A DNA stretch of 64,000 bases from NCBI RefSeq assembly GCF_015163075.1, contig NZ_JADDXU010000009.1:124001-188000 (forward strand), written 5' to 3'. The position numbers and the translations under genes were made by a program. Origin of the DNA: Streptomyces justiciae. Lineage in GTDB: Bacteria; Actinomycetota; Actinomycetes; Streptomycetales; Streptomycetaceae. The notes under the pieces were generated by a model. The model made no database searches. It worked only from the letters and a program-made list of their open reading frames with translations, and was not told the DNA's origin. Positions 52,490 through 61,653 of the stretch are shown in pieces. The stretch's first letter is position 1, and every line of letters starts with the position of its first letter.

Positions 52490-52510
52490 ACGCTAGGAAG
52501 CAATTCCTAG
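52490..52510. promoter_or_regulatory. Palindrome overlapping the leaderless promoter of the DUF6716 gene
   Basis: CTAGGAA-GCAA-TTCCTAG (52493-52510) is a 7-4-7 dyad that overlaps the TAGCGT -10 (52495-52490, minus strand). A divergent promoter with the same TAGCGT hexamer drives the GT2 gene 170 bp away. A repressor site is a reasonable inference. Confidence 0.55.
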
Positions 52511-52647
52511 GTATGGCCCAACCGCGAATCAACGAAAAGTTAACAACAGCCCACCGAGAACCGAACTGGCCCGCCAAAGCCCCGGAAGTACATGGGATGC
52601 ACCATTCCGACACATCGAGTTCACCCTCCGTACCACCGTCGTCAAGT

Positions 52648-52674
52648 TGCCCTGCCGGACGGGCTTCTAGCGTT
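52648..52674 (+). promoter_or_regulatory. Promoter of the GT2-polysialyltransferase operon
   Basis: TTGCCC (52648-52653), 15-bp spacer and TAGCGT (52669-52674), then six bases to GTG 52681: a leaderless transcript is predicted. The -10 hexamer is identical to that of the divergent gene. Confidence 0.5.
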
Positions 52675-52680
52675 TCTCGG

Positions 52681-53667
52681 GTGCCAAAGCTCTCCGTGAT
52701 CGTGCCTTTCTACAACGTGCAGCAATACGCCCCGGACACCCTCAGAAGTCTGCGGCTCAACGCCCGGAGCGACTTCGAGTTCATCCTTGTCGACGACAAA
52801 TCCAAGGATGAAACGCCCGCCATTCTCGAACGGGCGGCCGAGTCGCTTTCGGATGTCGCGCGGGTGAGATATATCCGCCATGAGACGAACGGGGGTCTCG
52901 CCACCGCCCGCAACACCGGCCTCGACGCGGCGACCGGCGAGTACCTGACCTTCCTGGACGGCGACGACTGGCTCGCGCCGGGCTACTTCGCCGAGCTGGT
53001 GGCCGCCATCGAGGGGCTGGGCTGCGACTTCGTACGGACCGACCATGTGCAGGCGACCGCCCGCGCCCGGTCCGTGCACCGCGCCCCGGTCGGGCTGCGC
53101 GGGGAGGTGCTGAACCCGCGCGAGGCGATCCTGCCCGCCGACCGGACGACGTCCGTGGACTACGCGTTCGCGTGGGCGGGTGCCTATCACCGCCGGCTCC
53201 TCGACAAGGGGCTGCTGCACTTCACGGACGGGCTGCGGACCGCCGAGGACCGGCCCTGGATCTGGAAGCTGCACCGCGAGGCCGAGTCGTTCGCCGTGGT
53301 GAGCCTGCTGGGCGTGTTCTACCGGCGCGGGGTGGCCTCCTCGCTCACCCAGATCGGCGACGCCCGTCAGCTGGACTTCATCCGCGCCTTCGACCAGGTC
53401 ATCGAGGAGACCGCCCAGGACCCGGACGCCGACCGGCTGCTGCCGAAGGCCGTGCGGACGTACTGCGCGATCATCGCCCACCATCTCTCCGACGAGTCCA
53501 AGTGGGAGCCGGCCGTCGCCAAGGAGCTGCGGACGCGCAGTGCGGCGGCGATAAAGCGGATGCCGCAGGACATGCTCGGCGACGTACTCGACACGATGGA
53601 CCTGCGCCGCTCCTCCAAGCTGCGGCGGCTGCGGCGCAGGGTCAGCACAGCGAAGGCGGCTGCCTGA
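52681..53667 (+). CDS. GT2-family glycosyltransferase
   Basis: 328 aa. GT-A fold about 4-230: KLSVIVPFYNVQQYAPDTL, FEFILVDDKSKDETPAIL, GLATARNTGLDAATGEYLTF and the metal-binding DGDDW. The C-terminal 100 residues are helical and basic. Transfers a sugar from a nucleotide donor, probably while building the surface polymer or its linkage unit. GTG 52681, leaderless. One base separates its stop from the next ATG. Confidence 0.9.
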   Translation: MPKLSVIVPFYNVQQYAPDTLRSLRLNARSDFEFILVDDKSKDETPAILERAAESLSDVARVRYIRHETNGGLATARNTGLDAATGEYLTFLDGDDWLAPGYFAELVAAIEGLGCDFVRTDHVQATARARSVHRAPVGLRGEVLNPREAILPADRTTSVDYAFAWAGAYHRRLLDKGLLHFTDGLRTAEDRPWIWKLHREAESFAVVSLLGVFYRRGVASSLTQIGDARQLDFIRAFDQVIEETAQDPDADRLLPKAVRTYCAIIAHHLSDESKWEPAVAKELRTRSAAAIKRMPQDMLGDVLDTMDLRRSSKLRRLRRRVSTAKAAA

Positions 53668-53668
53668 G

Positions 53669-54997
53669 ATGCCCACGACCCAGATCTTCTGCGCCTCCAC
53701 GCTGTACGGGGCGGCCACGCTCGCTGCCGCCGTCGACTCCGACCTCTTCGACGAGGCCGAGCGCCGGGTGCTGCTGGTGTTCAACAACTCGGCGACCCCG
53801 GAGACCACGCTCCCGCTCGACCGGATGCCCGGCTTCGAGCCGCTGCGGGCCCACTTCGACGCGGTGCTGTCCTGGAACGAGGCCATCCACCCCTTCCACC
53901 CCGGCGCCTGGACCCCGCGCGCCGACGACATCCCGCTCTTCGAGCGCTATCTGCGGCTGCTGTGGGGCCTCGGGGACGACCGGGTGGAGCTGGTCCTGGA
54001 ATCCATCCAGGTCACCCCGGCGCTGACCGTGGCCCAGCTGTTCACCGGCGCCCCCGTGCACGTCTACGCGGACGGCCTGATGAGCTACGGCCCCACCCGC
54101 AACAAGCTCGACCCGCTGGTCGGCACACGCGTCCGCCGCCTGCTCCACCTGGACCTGGTGCCGGGCCTCACGCCTTTGCTGCTCACCGAGTTCGACGTGC
54201 CCGCGCAGGTCGTGCCGTCCGGTGCCTTCCTGAAGGTGCTCCGTGAACTCGCCGACACCGTCGAGGACTTGCCGGTGCTGCCCGACAACTCGGCGCTGCT
54301 GCTCGGCCAGTACCTGTCCGCGCTGAACATCCTCTCCGCGGACCAGGAGGAGAACCTGCACGTGCGGATGTTGCGCGGCGCGGTCGAACGCGGGCACCGG
54401 TCCGTCGTGTTCAAGCCGCACCCCACCGCACCGGCCCGCTTCAGCCGCGCCCTGGAGACCGAGGCGGAGAAGCTGGGCGTCGACCTCACCGTCCTCGACA
54501 CCCCCGTCCTCGCCGAGGTGCTGTTCGAGAAGGCCCGCCCCGGACTGGTCGTCGGCTGCTTCTCCACGGCCCTGTTCACGGCCGCCGAGTTCTACGACCT
54601 CCCGGTCGCCCGCATCGGCACCGAAACGCTGCTGGACCGGCTGACCCCGTACCAGAACAGCAACCGCGTCCCGGTGGTACTGGCCGACGCGGTGCTGCCG
54701 GACCTGGAGCAGCGGCCGGGCGAAGAACCGCTGCCCGCCGAGGAGTTGACCGACCTGATCGCCACGGTCGGCTTCACCCAGCAGGACCGCATCTACCCGA
54801 CCCGGCGCGCGACGGCGGAGAAGTACCTCACCAAGCATCTGCGCCCCCGCACCCAGCGCTACTTCAAGAAAAAGCGCCTCACCTCCCTGGGCCTCCCCGG
54901 CGGCATTCCGGAGCGCCTGGCGTTCCTGCCGCACAACTCGACGGCACGCAGGGTCGTCCGTCAGGCCAGGGCGCTGAAGAAGGCCGTGAAGCGCTGA
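53669..54997 (+). CDS. POST-type polysialyltransferase-like protein
   Basis: 442 aa. IFCASTLYGAATLAAAVDSD opens it; RSVVFKPHPTAPARFSRAL carries the H-P motif and VVGCFSTALFTAAEFYDLPV the S-T motif of the alpha-2,8-polysialyltransferase (POST, PF07388-like) group. It probably polymerises or extends the nonulosonic acid chain on the cytoplasmic face. Basic C-terminus (RRVVRQARALKKAVKR) may bind the membrane. Co-transcribed with the GT2 gene. Confidence 0.85.
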   Translation: MPTTQIFCASTLYGAATLAAAVDSDLFDEAERRVLLVFNNSATPETTLPLDRMPGFEPLRAHFDAVLSWNEAIHPFHPGAWTPRADDIPLFERYLRLLWGLGDDRVELVLESIQVTPALTVAQLFTGAPVHVYADGLMSYGPTRNKLDPLVGTRVRRLLHLDLVPGLTPLLLTEFDVPAQVVPSGAFLKVLRELADTVEDLPVLPDNSALLLGQYLSALNILSADQEENLHVRMLRGAVERGHRSVVFKPHPTAPARFSRALETEAEKLGVDLTVLDTPVLAEVLFEKARPGLVVGCFSTALFTAAEFYDLPVARIGTETLLDRLTPYQNSNRVPVVLADAVLPDLEQRPGEEPLPAEELTDLIATVGFTQQDRIYPTRRATAEKYLTKHLRPRTQRYFKKKRLTSLGLPGGIPERLAFLPHNSTARRVVRQARALKKAVKR

Positions 54998-55135
54998 GCG
55001 AATCAGACATGAACTGCCCGAAAAGGGCGTGGAAATACAGCCCAATCATCGAGTTACTCCGTTGATTCAATGGTGAAGCGGTGTTCGAGGTCCCTAGGAT
55101 CACGGGCACCGCTCTCCGAATCCCGTGAGGCCCTC

Positions 55136-56104
55136 ATGACGAAGCTCGGCCGGCTCTACTCCCTCTTCGACAGCGTCGAGCTGCCGGAGAACCTGCCCTA
55201 CACCCAGTGCAGCACCTGGGAGCTGGAATTCCTGTACCTGGTGGGGCGCCATCACCTCACCGGCCAGGGGCAGATCGTCGAACTCGGCTCCGGGGGCGGC
55301 GGATCGACGTACGCCCTCGCGCTCGGGCTGAGCGAGAGCCCCGTGTTCGACACGCGGAAGGGCCGGCTGCACGCGTACGACTTCTTCCGCGTCGGCAAGG
55401 GCACGTTCGCCTCGGAGAAGTTCTTCGACTCCGGTCACAAGCCGGCCGACGACAACTCCTTCCTGGACGACTTCAAGCGCCGCCTCGGCCCCTTCCTGCC
55501 CTTCCTGGAGATCCACGCCGGTGACCTCTGGCAGACCTCGGACCCCGAGGACACCACCCCGGTGGAGTTCCTGCACATCGACATCGCCAAGACGGCCCGG
55601 GTCTTCCGCTGCGTCTCGGAGCGGTTCCTGAGCCGGATGCAGGTCGGCACGGTCGTCCTGCACCAGGACTTCGCCGGTCCCCGGCTGCCGTGGCTGCACC
55701 ACAGCACCGGCGCGCTGCTGCCGTACATCGAGATCGCCGGGCCGCCGATCCGCTCCACGCTCGCCTTCGAGGTGACGAAGCCGATCCCGGCGGACGTCCT
55801 CAAGCGGATCACCGAGGACGACTACACGGTCGACGAGAAGCTCGCGCTCATCTCCGCCGTCCAGGACAGGATCGACCGCGACCACACCGACGGCATCCCC
55901 TTCAAGTCCGTCCTGGAGCTGTCGAAGGCGTACGTCGCCCACTACGACGGCCAGCACCGGCGCGCCTGGTCCCTCGCCAAGCCGCTCCAGTCGGACGAGT
56001 ATCTGAGCCGCACCCGGGCGGATCACTTCGAGCAGCTGAAGAAGGCGTACGCCAAGGAGCCGTCCTTCCTGGACAAGCTGGTGCGCAGGACCGTCGGCCG
56101 CTGA
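55136..56104 (+). CDS. Class I SAM methyltransferase in the glycan locus
   Basis: 322 aa. IVELGSGGGGSTYALALGL is the SAM loop; VEFLHIDIAKTARVFRCVSE and GTVVLHQDFAGPRLPW follow the TylF/MycF-like sugar O-methyltransferase arrangement (HID..., D-x-A). A likely role is methylating a sugar of the polymer. ATG 55136; ribosome binding site GAGG close by; a -10-like TAGGAT lies at 55094-55099. The upstream frame from 55070 is not preferred because residues there look random. Confidence 0.8.
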   Translation: MTKLGRLYSLFDSVELPENLPYTQCSTWELEFLYLVGRHHLTGQGQIVELGSGGGGSTYALALGLSESPVFDTRKGRLHAYDFFRVGKGTFASEKFFDSGHKPADDNSFLDDFKRRLGPFLPFLEIHAGDLWQTSDPEDTTPVEFLHIDIAKTARVFRCVSERFLSRMQVGTVVLHQDFAGPRLPWLHHSTGALLPYIEIAGPPIRSTLAFEVTKPIPADVLKRITEDDYTVDEKLALISAVQDRIDRDHTDGIPFKSVLELSKAYVAHYDGQHRRAWSLAKPLQSDEYLSRTRADHFEQLKKAYAKEPSFLDKLVRRTVGR

Positions 56105-56114
56105 TGATGGGCCC

Positions 56115-56414
56115 ATGGACAGGGATGCGGCGGTGGCGGCGGGCTGGGAGAAGGCGCGGGCCGACGGGCGGGTACGGGACGAGTTGCTGGACCTCGCCCA
56201 CGCGGAGCCCCGGCTGCGGCGCCGGTACCCGTGGATCGGGATGGGCGAGCTGCACTTCAGCCGCACGACCGAGTACCCGTGGACCTGGGACGCCCGCTTC
56301 GTGCTGTCCGAGTACGGGGGCACGTACTTCGTGATGGGCCCGACCCGGCAGGACGTGGTGGGGCGGGTGGAGACGGCCCGGGAGGCCATCGACCTCGTAC
56401 TCGAAACCTCCCGG
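56115..56414 (+). pseudogene. DUF6193-like fragment
   Basis: Translates as MDRDAAVAAGWEKARADG, later LRRRYPWIGMGELHFSRTTE and GPTRQDVVGRVETAREAIDL, which matches from memory the central part of DUF6193-type Streptomyces proteins (about 200 aa). After about residue 97 the frame continues only as antisense of the next gene, so both ends appear to be missing. Ten bases after the methyltransferase. Likely a relic; a short 97-aa product is not ruled out. Confidence 0.5.
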
Positions 56415-56425
56415 ACGAGTGAGGT

Positions 56426-56453
56426 GCGGGCCCCCTGTGCCGTGGGGGCCCGC
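56426..56453. terminator. Hairpin between convergent units
   Basis: GCGGGCCCCC (56426-56435) pairs perfectly with GGGGGCCCGC (56444-56453) around an 8-nt loop, 20 bp before the stop of the convergent GT8 fusion gene. Serves both directions. Confidence 0.8.
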
Positions 56454-56473
56454 GGTCTCTCAGCTCGCCGGGA

Positions 56474-58792
56474 TCACGAGCCCAGGATCACCCGGAGGTC
56501 CGCCGCGTTCGCCTCCGTGACCTTCCACAGTTCCTGCTGGCGGCCGTGGACGTCGGCGACCGTCTTGGCGTGGTCGGCGAGGAGGTCCTTCGCGCGTTCC
56601 ACGAGCCGCGCGGCGAGGTGGCGGTCGTGGACCGAGACGCCCCACTCCGGGCGCTCGATGTCCCGCAGGAAGTACGCCATCTTCGGGTGCGAGATCAGGC
56701 TGATGATCGGCGTGCCGACACCGAACGGGATCATGCCGGCGTGGCCGCGCATGCCGATGACCAGCTTGGTGCGGGCGTACAGGTCGCGGATCTCGTCGTT
56801 CTCGAAGTCGTACATCGGGATGACGGGCATCGAGATGCCGTGCTCGCGGCGCAGGTCGAAGGCGATCTTCTCGTCGTCGAGCGAGTGCGCCACGCACTTC
56901 ACCTCGCCGAGCGCCCCCAAGTCCCGTACCGCCTGCGCCATTTGGGCGAGGAAATAGGCGTAGTCGTGGCCGAAGCGGAGGCCCGCGCGGTCGTAGGCGG
57001 CGTTGATCAGGATCGTGTCGTCGCGGCGAGCCGGGTCCTGCCACCCGGCGACCAGCTGGCGCATGACCGTGGTCGGGCAGGGCTGGAAGCGGACCTTGTC
57101 GTGCAGGTGCGCCGGCAGCATCGCACGGACCTTCTCGATCGAGCCGTGGTTGCGCAGGCCGAAGAAGGCGGCGCGCTCCACGAGTTGGAGCAGTGACTCG
57201 CGGAAGCGGTTGGCGCGGTACGACTGGCCGTCGAAGGCGTTGAAGCCGACGGCGAAGACCGCGATCGGGACGTCGATGCGGTTGAGCAGCGCGTCCGGGA
57301 CGTTCCACTGCCAGGCGCTGTTGCCGTTCGGCATGGTGTCCGGGATGAACAGGCCGCCACCGCCGATGACCAGGCCGCGGCGGGCGTTGACGCGCTCCAG
57401 CGCCGCCTCGTCGAACAGCCGGTGGGCGTGGACGGAGTGCCAGCGGCGGGAGGTCGTGTCCGGACCGAAGGCCAGCCGGACCGTCTCCGGGAGCAGCTTG
57501 TCGCCCGCGTTACCCTGCCGGTCCATGTAGAAGGCGACGTGGGCGAGTTGGTCCTCGGCGCTGCCGCGCTCCTGCGAGGGCACGGCGGCGGCCCGCTGGG
57601 CCCACAGCCGGCTCGACCGGTGCGTCGGGTCGACGGTGATGCCGGCGGTGGCGTACCGCAGCGCCTCCGTGTTGTCGCCGTGCACCCACGCCATCTGGGC
57701 GAGCCGGGCGTAGGCGGTGGCGGCCCGGTTGGGGGCGGCGGTGGCCAGCAGCAGCTGGGCCTTGGCCTCCTCGTAGCGGGAGACGCTCATCAGGGCGTGC
57801 CCGAGGACCTCGTGCGGCCAGGCCTCGTCCAGCGGGATGCGGACACTGCTCAGGATGTCGACGGCGTCCTGGTAGTCACCGCCCGCGATGTGCGCGGCGG
57901 CGACCTTGCGGGCCACCTCGACATCGCCGGTGCGCCGGACGTGCGGGGTGCCGAAGTGGACGACCAGGTCGTGGTGGAGGCCGCCGCTGGAGTCCAGGTA
58001 GGCCGCCTGGAAGTCGGCGTCGGACAGCTCGTACTCGCGCCAGCGGTCCTCCGCCTGGCTGTACCCGGCCTCGCCGCCCTGCCACGGCTTGTGGCGGCCG
58101 GTGAAGTGCAGGATCGCGGTGTCGTCCGGGACGGGCAGGTCACCCGAGAGCCGCCGCTTGACGAAGTTGTAGCGCGGGTCGAGGCGGACGAAGTCGCCGT
58201 CGAGGACGGCGTTGAGGATGCCCTGGTCGTGCTTGTCGAGCTCGTAGTCGCCGGAGCGCCCGCACTTGTCGAGCTTGGCGCAGAACTCGTCGCTCAGGTA
58301 CTCGCGCTGGATGACCAGGAGCCCCGAGTTGAGCTTGTGCTGCCCGTAGAAGAACTGCGGGACGGCCGCCAACCCCTCGCGCAGCTCCAGGAGTTCCCGC
58401 AGATCGCCCAGCACCACCATGTCGGTGTCGAGGGTGATGACGGTGTCGTACTCCCGGATGCGGAACACATCGAGGATGAAGTAGGCCTTGCGGACCAGGT
58501 AGTTGTCCTGGTCGCCCTTCTTGTACGAGTCGTAGTGGGTGTCGTTGACGCGCTTGAGGACGATCCGCGGGTGCAGGGCGCGGATCTTGGCTATCGAGCC
58601 GGGGCGCAGGTCGTCGTAGAGGACGACGAAGTCCTCGCACACGCTCGGGTTGGACAGCGCGAGGCTCCTGAGGAGGTTCAGGAAGCCGGGCAGGTAGTTC
58701 TCGTCGACGTACGACGCGAAGGCGATGCGGCGCTTGCCGGTGAGGGCCGCCGCGTCGGTGACGGGCGCCGCGGTCAGGGTGTTCGTGGTCAT
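56474..58792 (-). CDS. GT8 glycosyltransferase - TPR - polysaccharide pyruvyltransferase fusion
   Basis: 772 aa. Residues about 25-280 are a GT8 domain: RRIAFASYVDENYLPGFLNL, metal motif ITLDTDMVVLGDL, LNSGLLVIQREYL, ILHFTGRHKPW. Residues about 305-425 are helical repeats of TPR type (EVLGHALMSVSRYEEAKAQL, YARLAQMAWVHGDNTEAL). Residues about 440-745 are a pyruvyltransferase domain: MDRQGNAGDKLLPETVR, RRGLVIGGGGLFIPDTM, LVIGMRGHAGMIPFGVGTP. It would add a sugar and a pyruvate ketal. ATG 58792 overlaps the upstream stop (ATGA). The fusion is unusual. Confidence 0.88.
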   Translation of the reverse strand: MTTNTLTAAPVTDAAALTGKRRIAFASYVDENYLPGFLNLLRSLALSNPSVCEDFVVLYDDLRPGSIAKIRALHPRIVLKRVNDTHYDSYKKGDQDNYLVRKAYFILDVFRIREYDTVITLDTDMVVLGDLRELLELREGLAAVPQFFYGQHKLNSGLLVIQREYLSDEFCAKLDKCGRSGDYELDKHDQGILNAVLDGDFVRLDPRYNFVKRRLSGDLPVPDDTAILHFTGRHKPWQGGEAGYSQAEDRWREYELSDADFQAAYLDSSGGLHHDLVVHFGTPHVRRTGDVEVARKVAAAHIAGGDYQDAVDILSSVRIPLDEAWPHEVLGHALMSVSRYEEAKAQLLLATAAPNRAATAYARLAQMAWVHGDNTEALRYATAGITVDPTHRSSRLWAQRAAAVPSQERGSAEDQLAHVAFYMDRQGNAGDKLLPETVRLAFGPDTTSRRWHSVHAHRLFDEAALERVNARRGLVIGGGGLFIPDTMPNGNSAWQWNVPDALLNRIDVPIAVFAVGFNAFDGQSYRANRFRESLLQLVERAAFFGLRNHGSIEKVRAMLPAHLHDKVRFQPCPTTVMRQLVAGWQDPARRDDTILINAAYDRAGLRFGHDYAYFLAQMAQAVRDLGALGEVKCVAHSLDDEKIAFDLRREHGISMPVIPMYDFENDEIRDLYARTKLVIGMRGHAGMIPFGVGTPIISLISHPKMAYFLRDIERPEWGVSVHDRHLAARLVERAKDLLADHAKTVADVHGRQQELWKVTEANAADLRVILGS

Positions 58793-60252
58793 CGCAGGGA
58801 GATCCTCATGTCGGTCACGCTCTGGGCCCGCTGCATGACCCATGCCTTCTCGCTGGTGTATTCGTGCACGGACGTGATCGCGAGCTTCATGGCCTCCTGG
58901 ACGCGGTAGGCGCCGCTCTCGTAGAAGTCGAAGCCGATCAGGTCGAGGGTCGGGCTGACGTCCAGGAAGTCCAGCAGGTACAGCATGTTGAAGCCGGTGG
59001 TCGGGATGCCGGACCAGACGTCGGCGGAGAGCTTGCCGATGTTGCGCACGGGCCAGCGCAGCGACTCGTCACCGAGGAAGGTCTGGGCGCCGGGCACGAG
59101 CCGGTTGCGCAGCGAGTACTTCCAGTCGCCGGAGATCCCGCCGAACACCAGCCGGGTGTCGACCCGTTGGTCCCAGTTGAAGCCGTGCTTGTGGATGGTG
59201 GCGTGGATGTCGGTACGGCTGCCGGTGTGCCTCGGGTCGATCTTGTACGAGTTGAAGCGGACGACGAGGTCGTACGCGTCGATCTCTGCGCCCATCGAAC
59301 TGGCGCCGACGCGCCCGGAGTTGGCGATCAGGCAGATCGACTTTCCGGCGATGCGGTTGCGGAACTCGCCGAGGCTGATCCACTGCACGCCGCCGATGGT
59401 GGGGTCGGCGACGGGGCCGCGCATGCGGTTGCGGCGCTGCTCGGCGTAGAGGGCGAGGGCCTCGGTGAGCGCGGGGAGGTCCGTCTCCTGCGTCATCCTC
59501 AAGTCCAGGTACTGGCTGAGGAGTTCCTGCCGGTCGGCGACCGGGGCGTCCTCGGCGGCCAGGGTGAGGAGCGCTCCCACGAGGCGCGGCTCGGCCTCGG
59601 TCCAGTCGCCCACGGCCTGCGCGGCGAGGCCCTCGGCCCAGACGTCGGTGGCGGCGCGCCGGGTGAACTCCTCGGCGCGCGGGTTCTGCCGCCGCAGCAG
59701 CGCGAGCAGCTCGCGCTCCTTCTCGGCGGCGACCCGCAGCCCCGCGATCCGGGCGCGGACGCCGAAGCCGTCGTCGTCGGTGAGGGCGAGGTACTTGTCG
59801 TACGCCTCGACGGCCTCGGTCTCCTCGCCGAGCGTCTCCAGGAGCCGGGCGCGCAGGCGCCAGCCGGCGCGGGAGTTCTTGCGCTGGGCGAGGACGGTGT
59901 CGGAGATGACGAGGGCGAGGTTCAACTCGTCGTCGTAGCCGCACTCCAGGGCCTTGTTGGCGACGGCGAGGAGGGCGTCGAGGAGTTCGTTGGGGATGCC
60001 GTTCGCGGGGGTGGCGGCGCCCTTGACGGCCCGCTTGAGCAGGGCGGTGGCGCCGCCGACCGGGGCGGGCGCGGCGGCGGACGTGGCGGTCGTGCCCCAC
60101 ACCACGAGCAGTTTGCGCAGCTGCTCGGCGAGTTCGACCCGGCGCCGGTCGATGCTGCCGACGACCTTTCCGCTGTGCACCGCGCAGGCGCGCAGGCAGT
60201 CGTCCAGCTCCCCTCCACGCGCACGTGCACGTCTCTTCTGGACCGTCGTCAT
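58789..60252 (-). CDS. GT29 sialyltransferase-like protein with helical N-terminal region
   Basis: 487 aa. The first 290 residues are helical, TPR-like, with no signal peptide. The C-terminal 190 residues carry the order of eukaryotic GT29 sialylmotifs: L (KSICLIANSGRVGASSMGAE, then YDLVVRFNSYKIDPRHTGSR), S (IPTTGFNMLYLLDFLDVSPT, LDLIGFDFY) and a terminal His/Glu VS-like motif (HEYTSEKAW). It likely uses a CMP-nonulosonate donor made by NeuB/NeuA. ATG 60252 with CAGGAG six bases upstream; the upstream nine residues in frame are not needed. Coupled to the GT8 fusion gene. Confidence 0.85.
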   Translation of the reverse strand: MTTVQKRRARARGGELDDCLRACAVHSGKVVGSIDRRRVELAEQLRKLLVVWGTTATSAAAPAPVGGATALLKRAVKGAATPANGIPNELLDALLAVANKALECGYDDELNLALVISDTVLAQRKNSRAGWRLRARLLETLGEETEAVEAYDKYLALTDDDGFGVRARIAGLRVAAEKERELLALLRRQNPRAEEFTRRAATDVWAEGLAAQAVGDWTEAEPRLVGALLTLAAEDAPVADRQELLSQYLDLRMTQETDLPALTEALALYAEQRRNRMRGPVADPTIGGVQWISLGEFRNRIAGKSICLIANSGRVGASSMGAEIDAYDLVVRFNSYKIDPRHTGSRTDIHATIHKHGFNWDQRVDTRLVFGGISGDWKYSLRNRLVPGAQTFLGDESLRWPVRNIGKLSADVWSGIPTTGFNMLYLLDFLDVSPTLDLIGFDFYESGAYRVQEAMKLAITSVHEYTSEKAWVMQRAQSVTDMRISLR

Positions 60253-60470
60253 GGCACTCCTGTTTTGTCTTCTTACCAAAGCTCAGACGAGTTCTTGGGC
60301 TTTACCGCTTGTGTGGGGGGATTCTGAGGGAATTTAGGAAGCCAAAACGACATTCAGGTGAACTCACCGGGACCGGGCGGCTAATCGTTGGCTCGCCGGA
60401 CAAGACATCCCTGTGATTCGGACTAATGTCCCTGTGTACACCCGTAGGAACAGCTGTCGAGGGGATATCC

Positions 60471-61580
60471 GTGACCACGTTGACCGTCCGCGAGGTGACC
60501 GAGACACCCCGGCGGCCGGACCGGACGGCACCCCGCGAGACCCGGCTGCGGGCCCTGGACGGACTGCGCCTGGTGGCCGCGCTGATGGTGGCGGCCTACC
60601 ACTACGGCGGCCGGGGCGGCGATGTCACGGCGGCCTGGGGAAGTTCCCCGAAAGACCAGTTCCCGACGCTGCACCAGTATTTCTCGTACGGCTGTCTCGG
60701 TGTCCAGGTCTTTTTCGTGATCAGCGGATTCGTGATCTGCATGAGCGGCTGGGGCAGGCCCCTGAAGTCGTTCTTCGCGTCCCGCGCGTCCCGGCTGCTG
60801 CCGGCGTACTGGGCGGCGGTGCTGCTGGTGACGGCGGTGTTCGCGCTGCCGGTGGTGGCCTACAAGGCGCTGTCGCCGAGCGATGTGCTGGTGAACATGA
60901 CGATGCTCCAGTACCCGCTCGGCGTCGACCGGGTGCTGGGCGTGTGCTGGACGCTGTGGGCGGAGGTCCGCTTCTACGCCCTGTTCGCCCTGTGCGTGGT
61001 CCTGCCGGGCGCCTCACGCCGCCGGGTGATCCTGTTCTGCGCGGGCTGGACGCTGGCGGCGGCGATCGCGCAGGCCGCGCACCAGCCGCTCCTCGACGTG
61101 GTGCTGATGCCCGAGTACGCCCCCTTCTTCATCGGCGGAGTCGGCCTCTACCTCGTCCACCGCGACCGGCGGGACGTGTACGCGTGGGGCATCGTCGGCG
61201 TCAGCTTCCTCATCGGCCAGCACTACGCGGTGCGCGGCCTGTGGAACGCCGGCGACCCGAACGCGTTCGCGCACCGCTCCTCCGCCGGGATCGTCCTCGT
61301 GGTCGCGCTCGGCTTCCTCGCGGTCGCGGCGATCGCGCTGGGCTGGCTCAACTGGGCGAACTGGCGCTGGCTGACGGTGGCCGGAGCGCTGACGTACCCC
61401 TTCTACCTGGTCCACGAGCACCTCGGCTGGGTGGTGATCCACGCCCTGCACATCAGCCTCGGCCTGCCGTCGGCGGAGACCTTCGCCCTCACGGTCGTAT
61501 CGATGCTGCTGCTGGCCTGGCTGCTGAACCGGTACGTGGAGAAGCCGCTCACCCCGAAGCTGCGTTCGGCTCTGGCCTAG
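60471..61580 (+). CDS. Acyltransferase family 3 membrane protein (OafA/OatA-like)
   Basis: 369 aa with about ten membrane helices. LRALDGLRLVAALMVAAYHY has the R-x10-H active-site pattern, GVQVFFVISGFVICMSGWG the next signature, and FASRASRLLPAYW a third. It transfers an acyl group, usually acetyl, to a polymer outside the membrane. GTG 60471 was chosen since GAGGGG lies six bases upstream; a frame to 60426 is open. Divergent from the GT29 gene across a 218-bp gap. Confidence 0.88.
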   Translation: MTTLTVREVTETPRRPDRTAPRETRLRALDGLRLVAALMVAAYHYGGRGGDVTAAWGSSPKDQFPTLHQYFSYGCLGVQVFFVISGFVICMSGWGRPLKSFFASRASRLLPAYWAAVLLVTAVFALPVVAYKALSPSDVLVNMTMLQYPLGVDRVLGVCWTLWAEVRFYALFALCVVLPGASRRRVILFCAGWTLAAAIAQAAHQPLLDVVLMPEYAPFFIGGVGLYLVHRDRRDVYAWGIVGVSFLIGQHYAVRGLWNAGDPNAFAHRSSAGIVLVVALGFLAVAAIALGWLNWANWRWLTVAGALTYPFYLVHEHLGWVVIHALHISLGLPSAETFALTVVSMLLLAWLLNRYVEKPLTPKLRSALA

Positions 61581-61653
61581 GCTCGGTGAGGTTGTTCATC
61601 TGACGTTCCGCTGAGGGTCAGTTCGTCCGATCCTGGGCGAGCAGGAATGTCTC

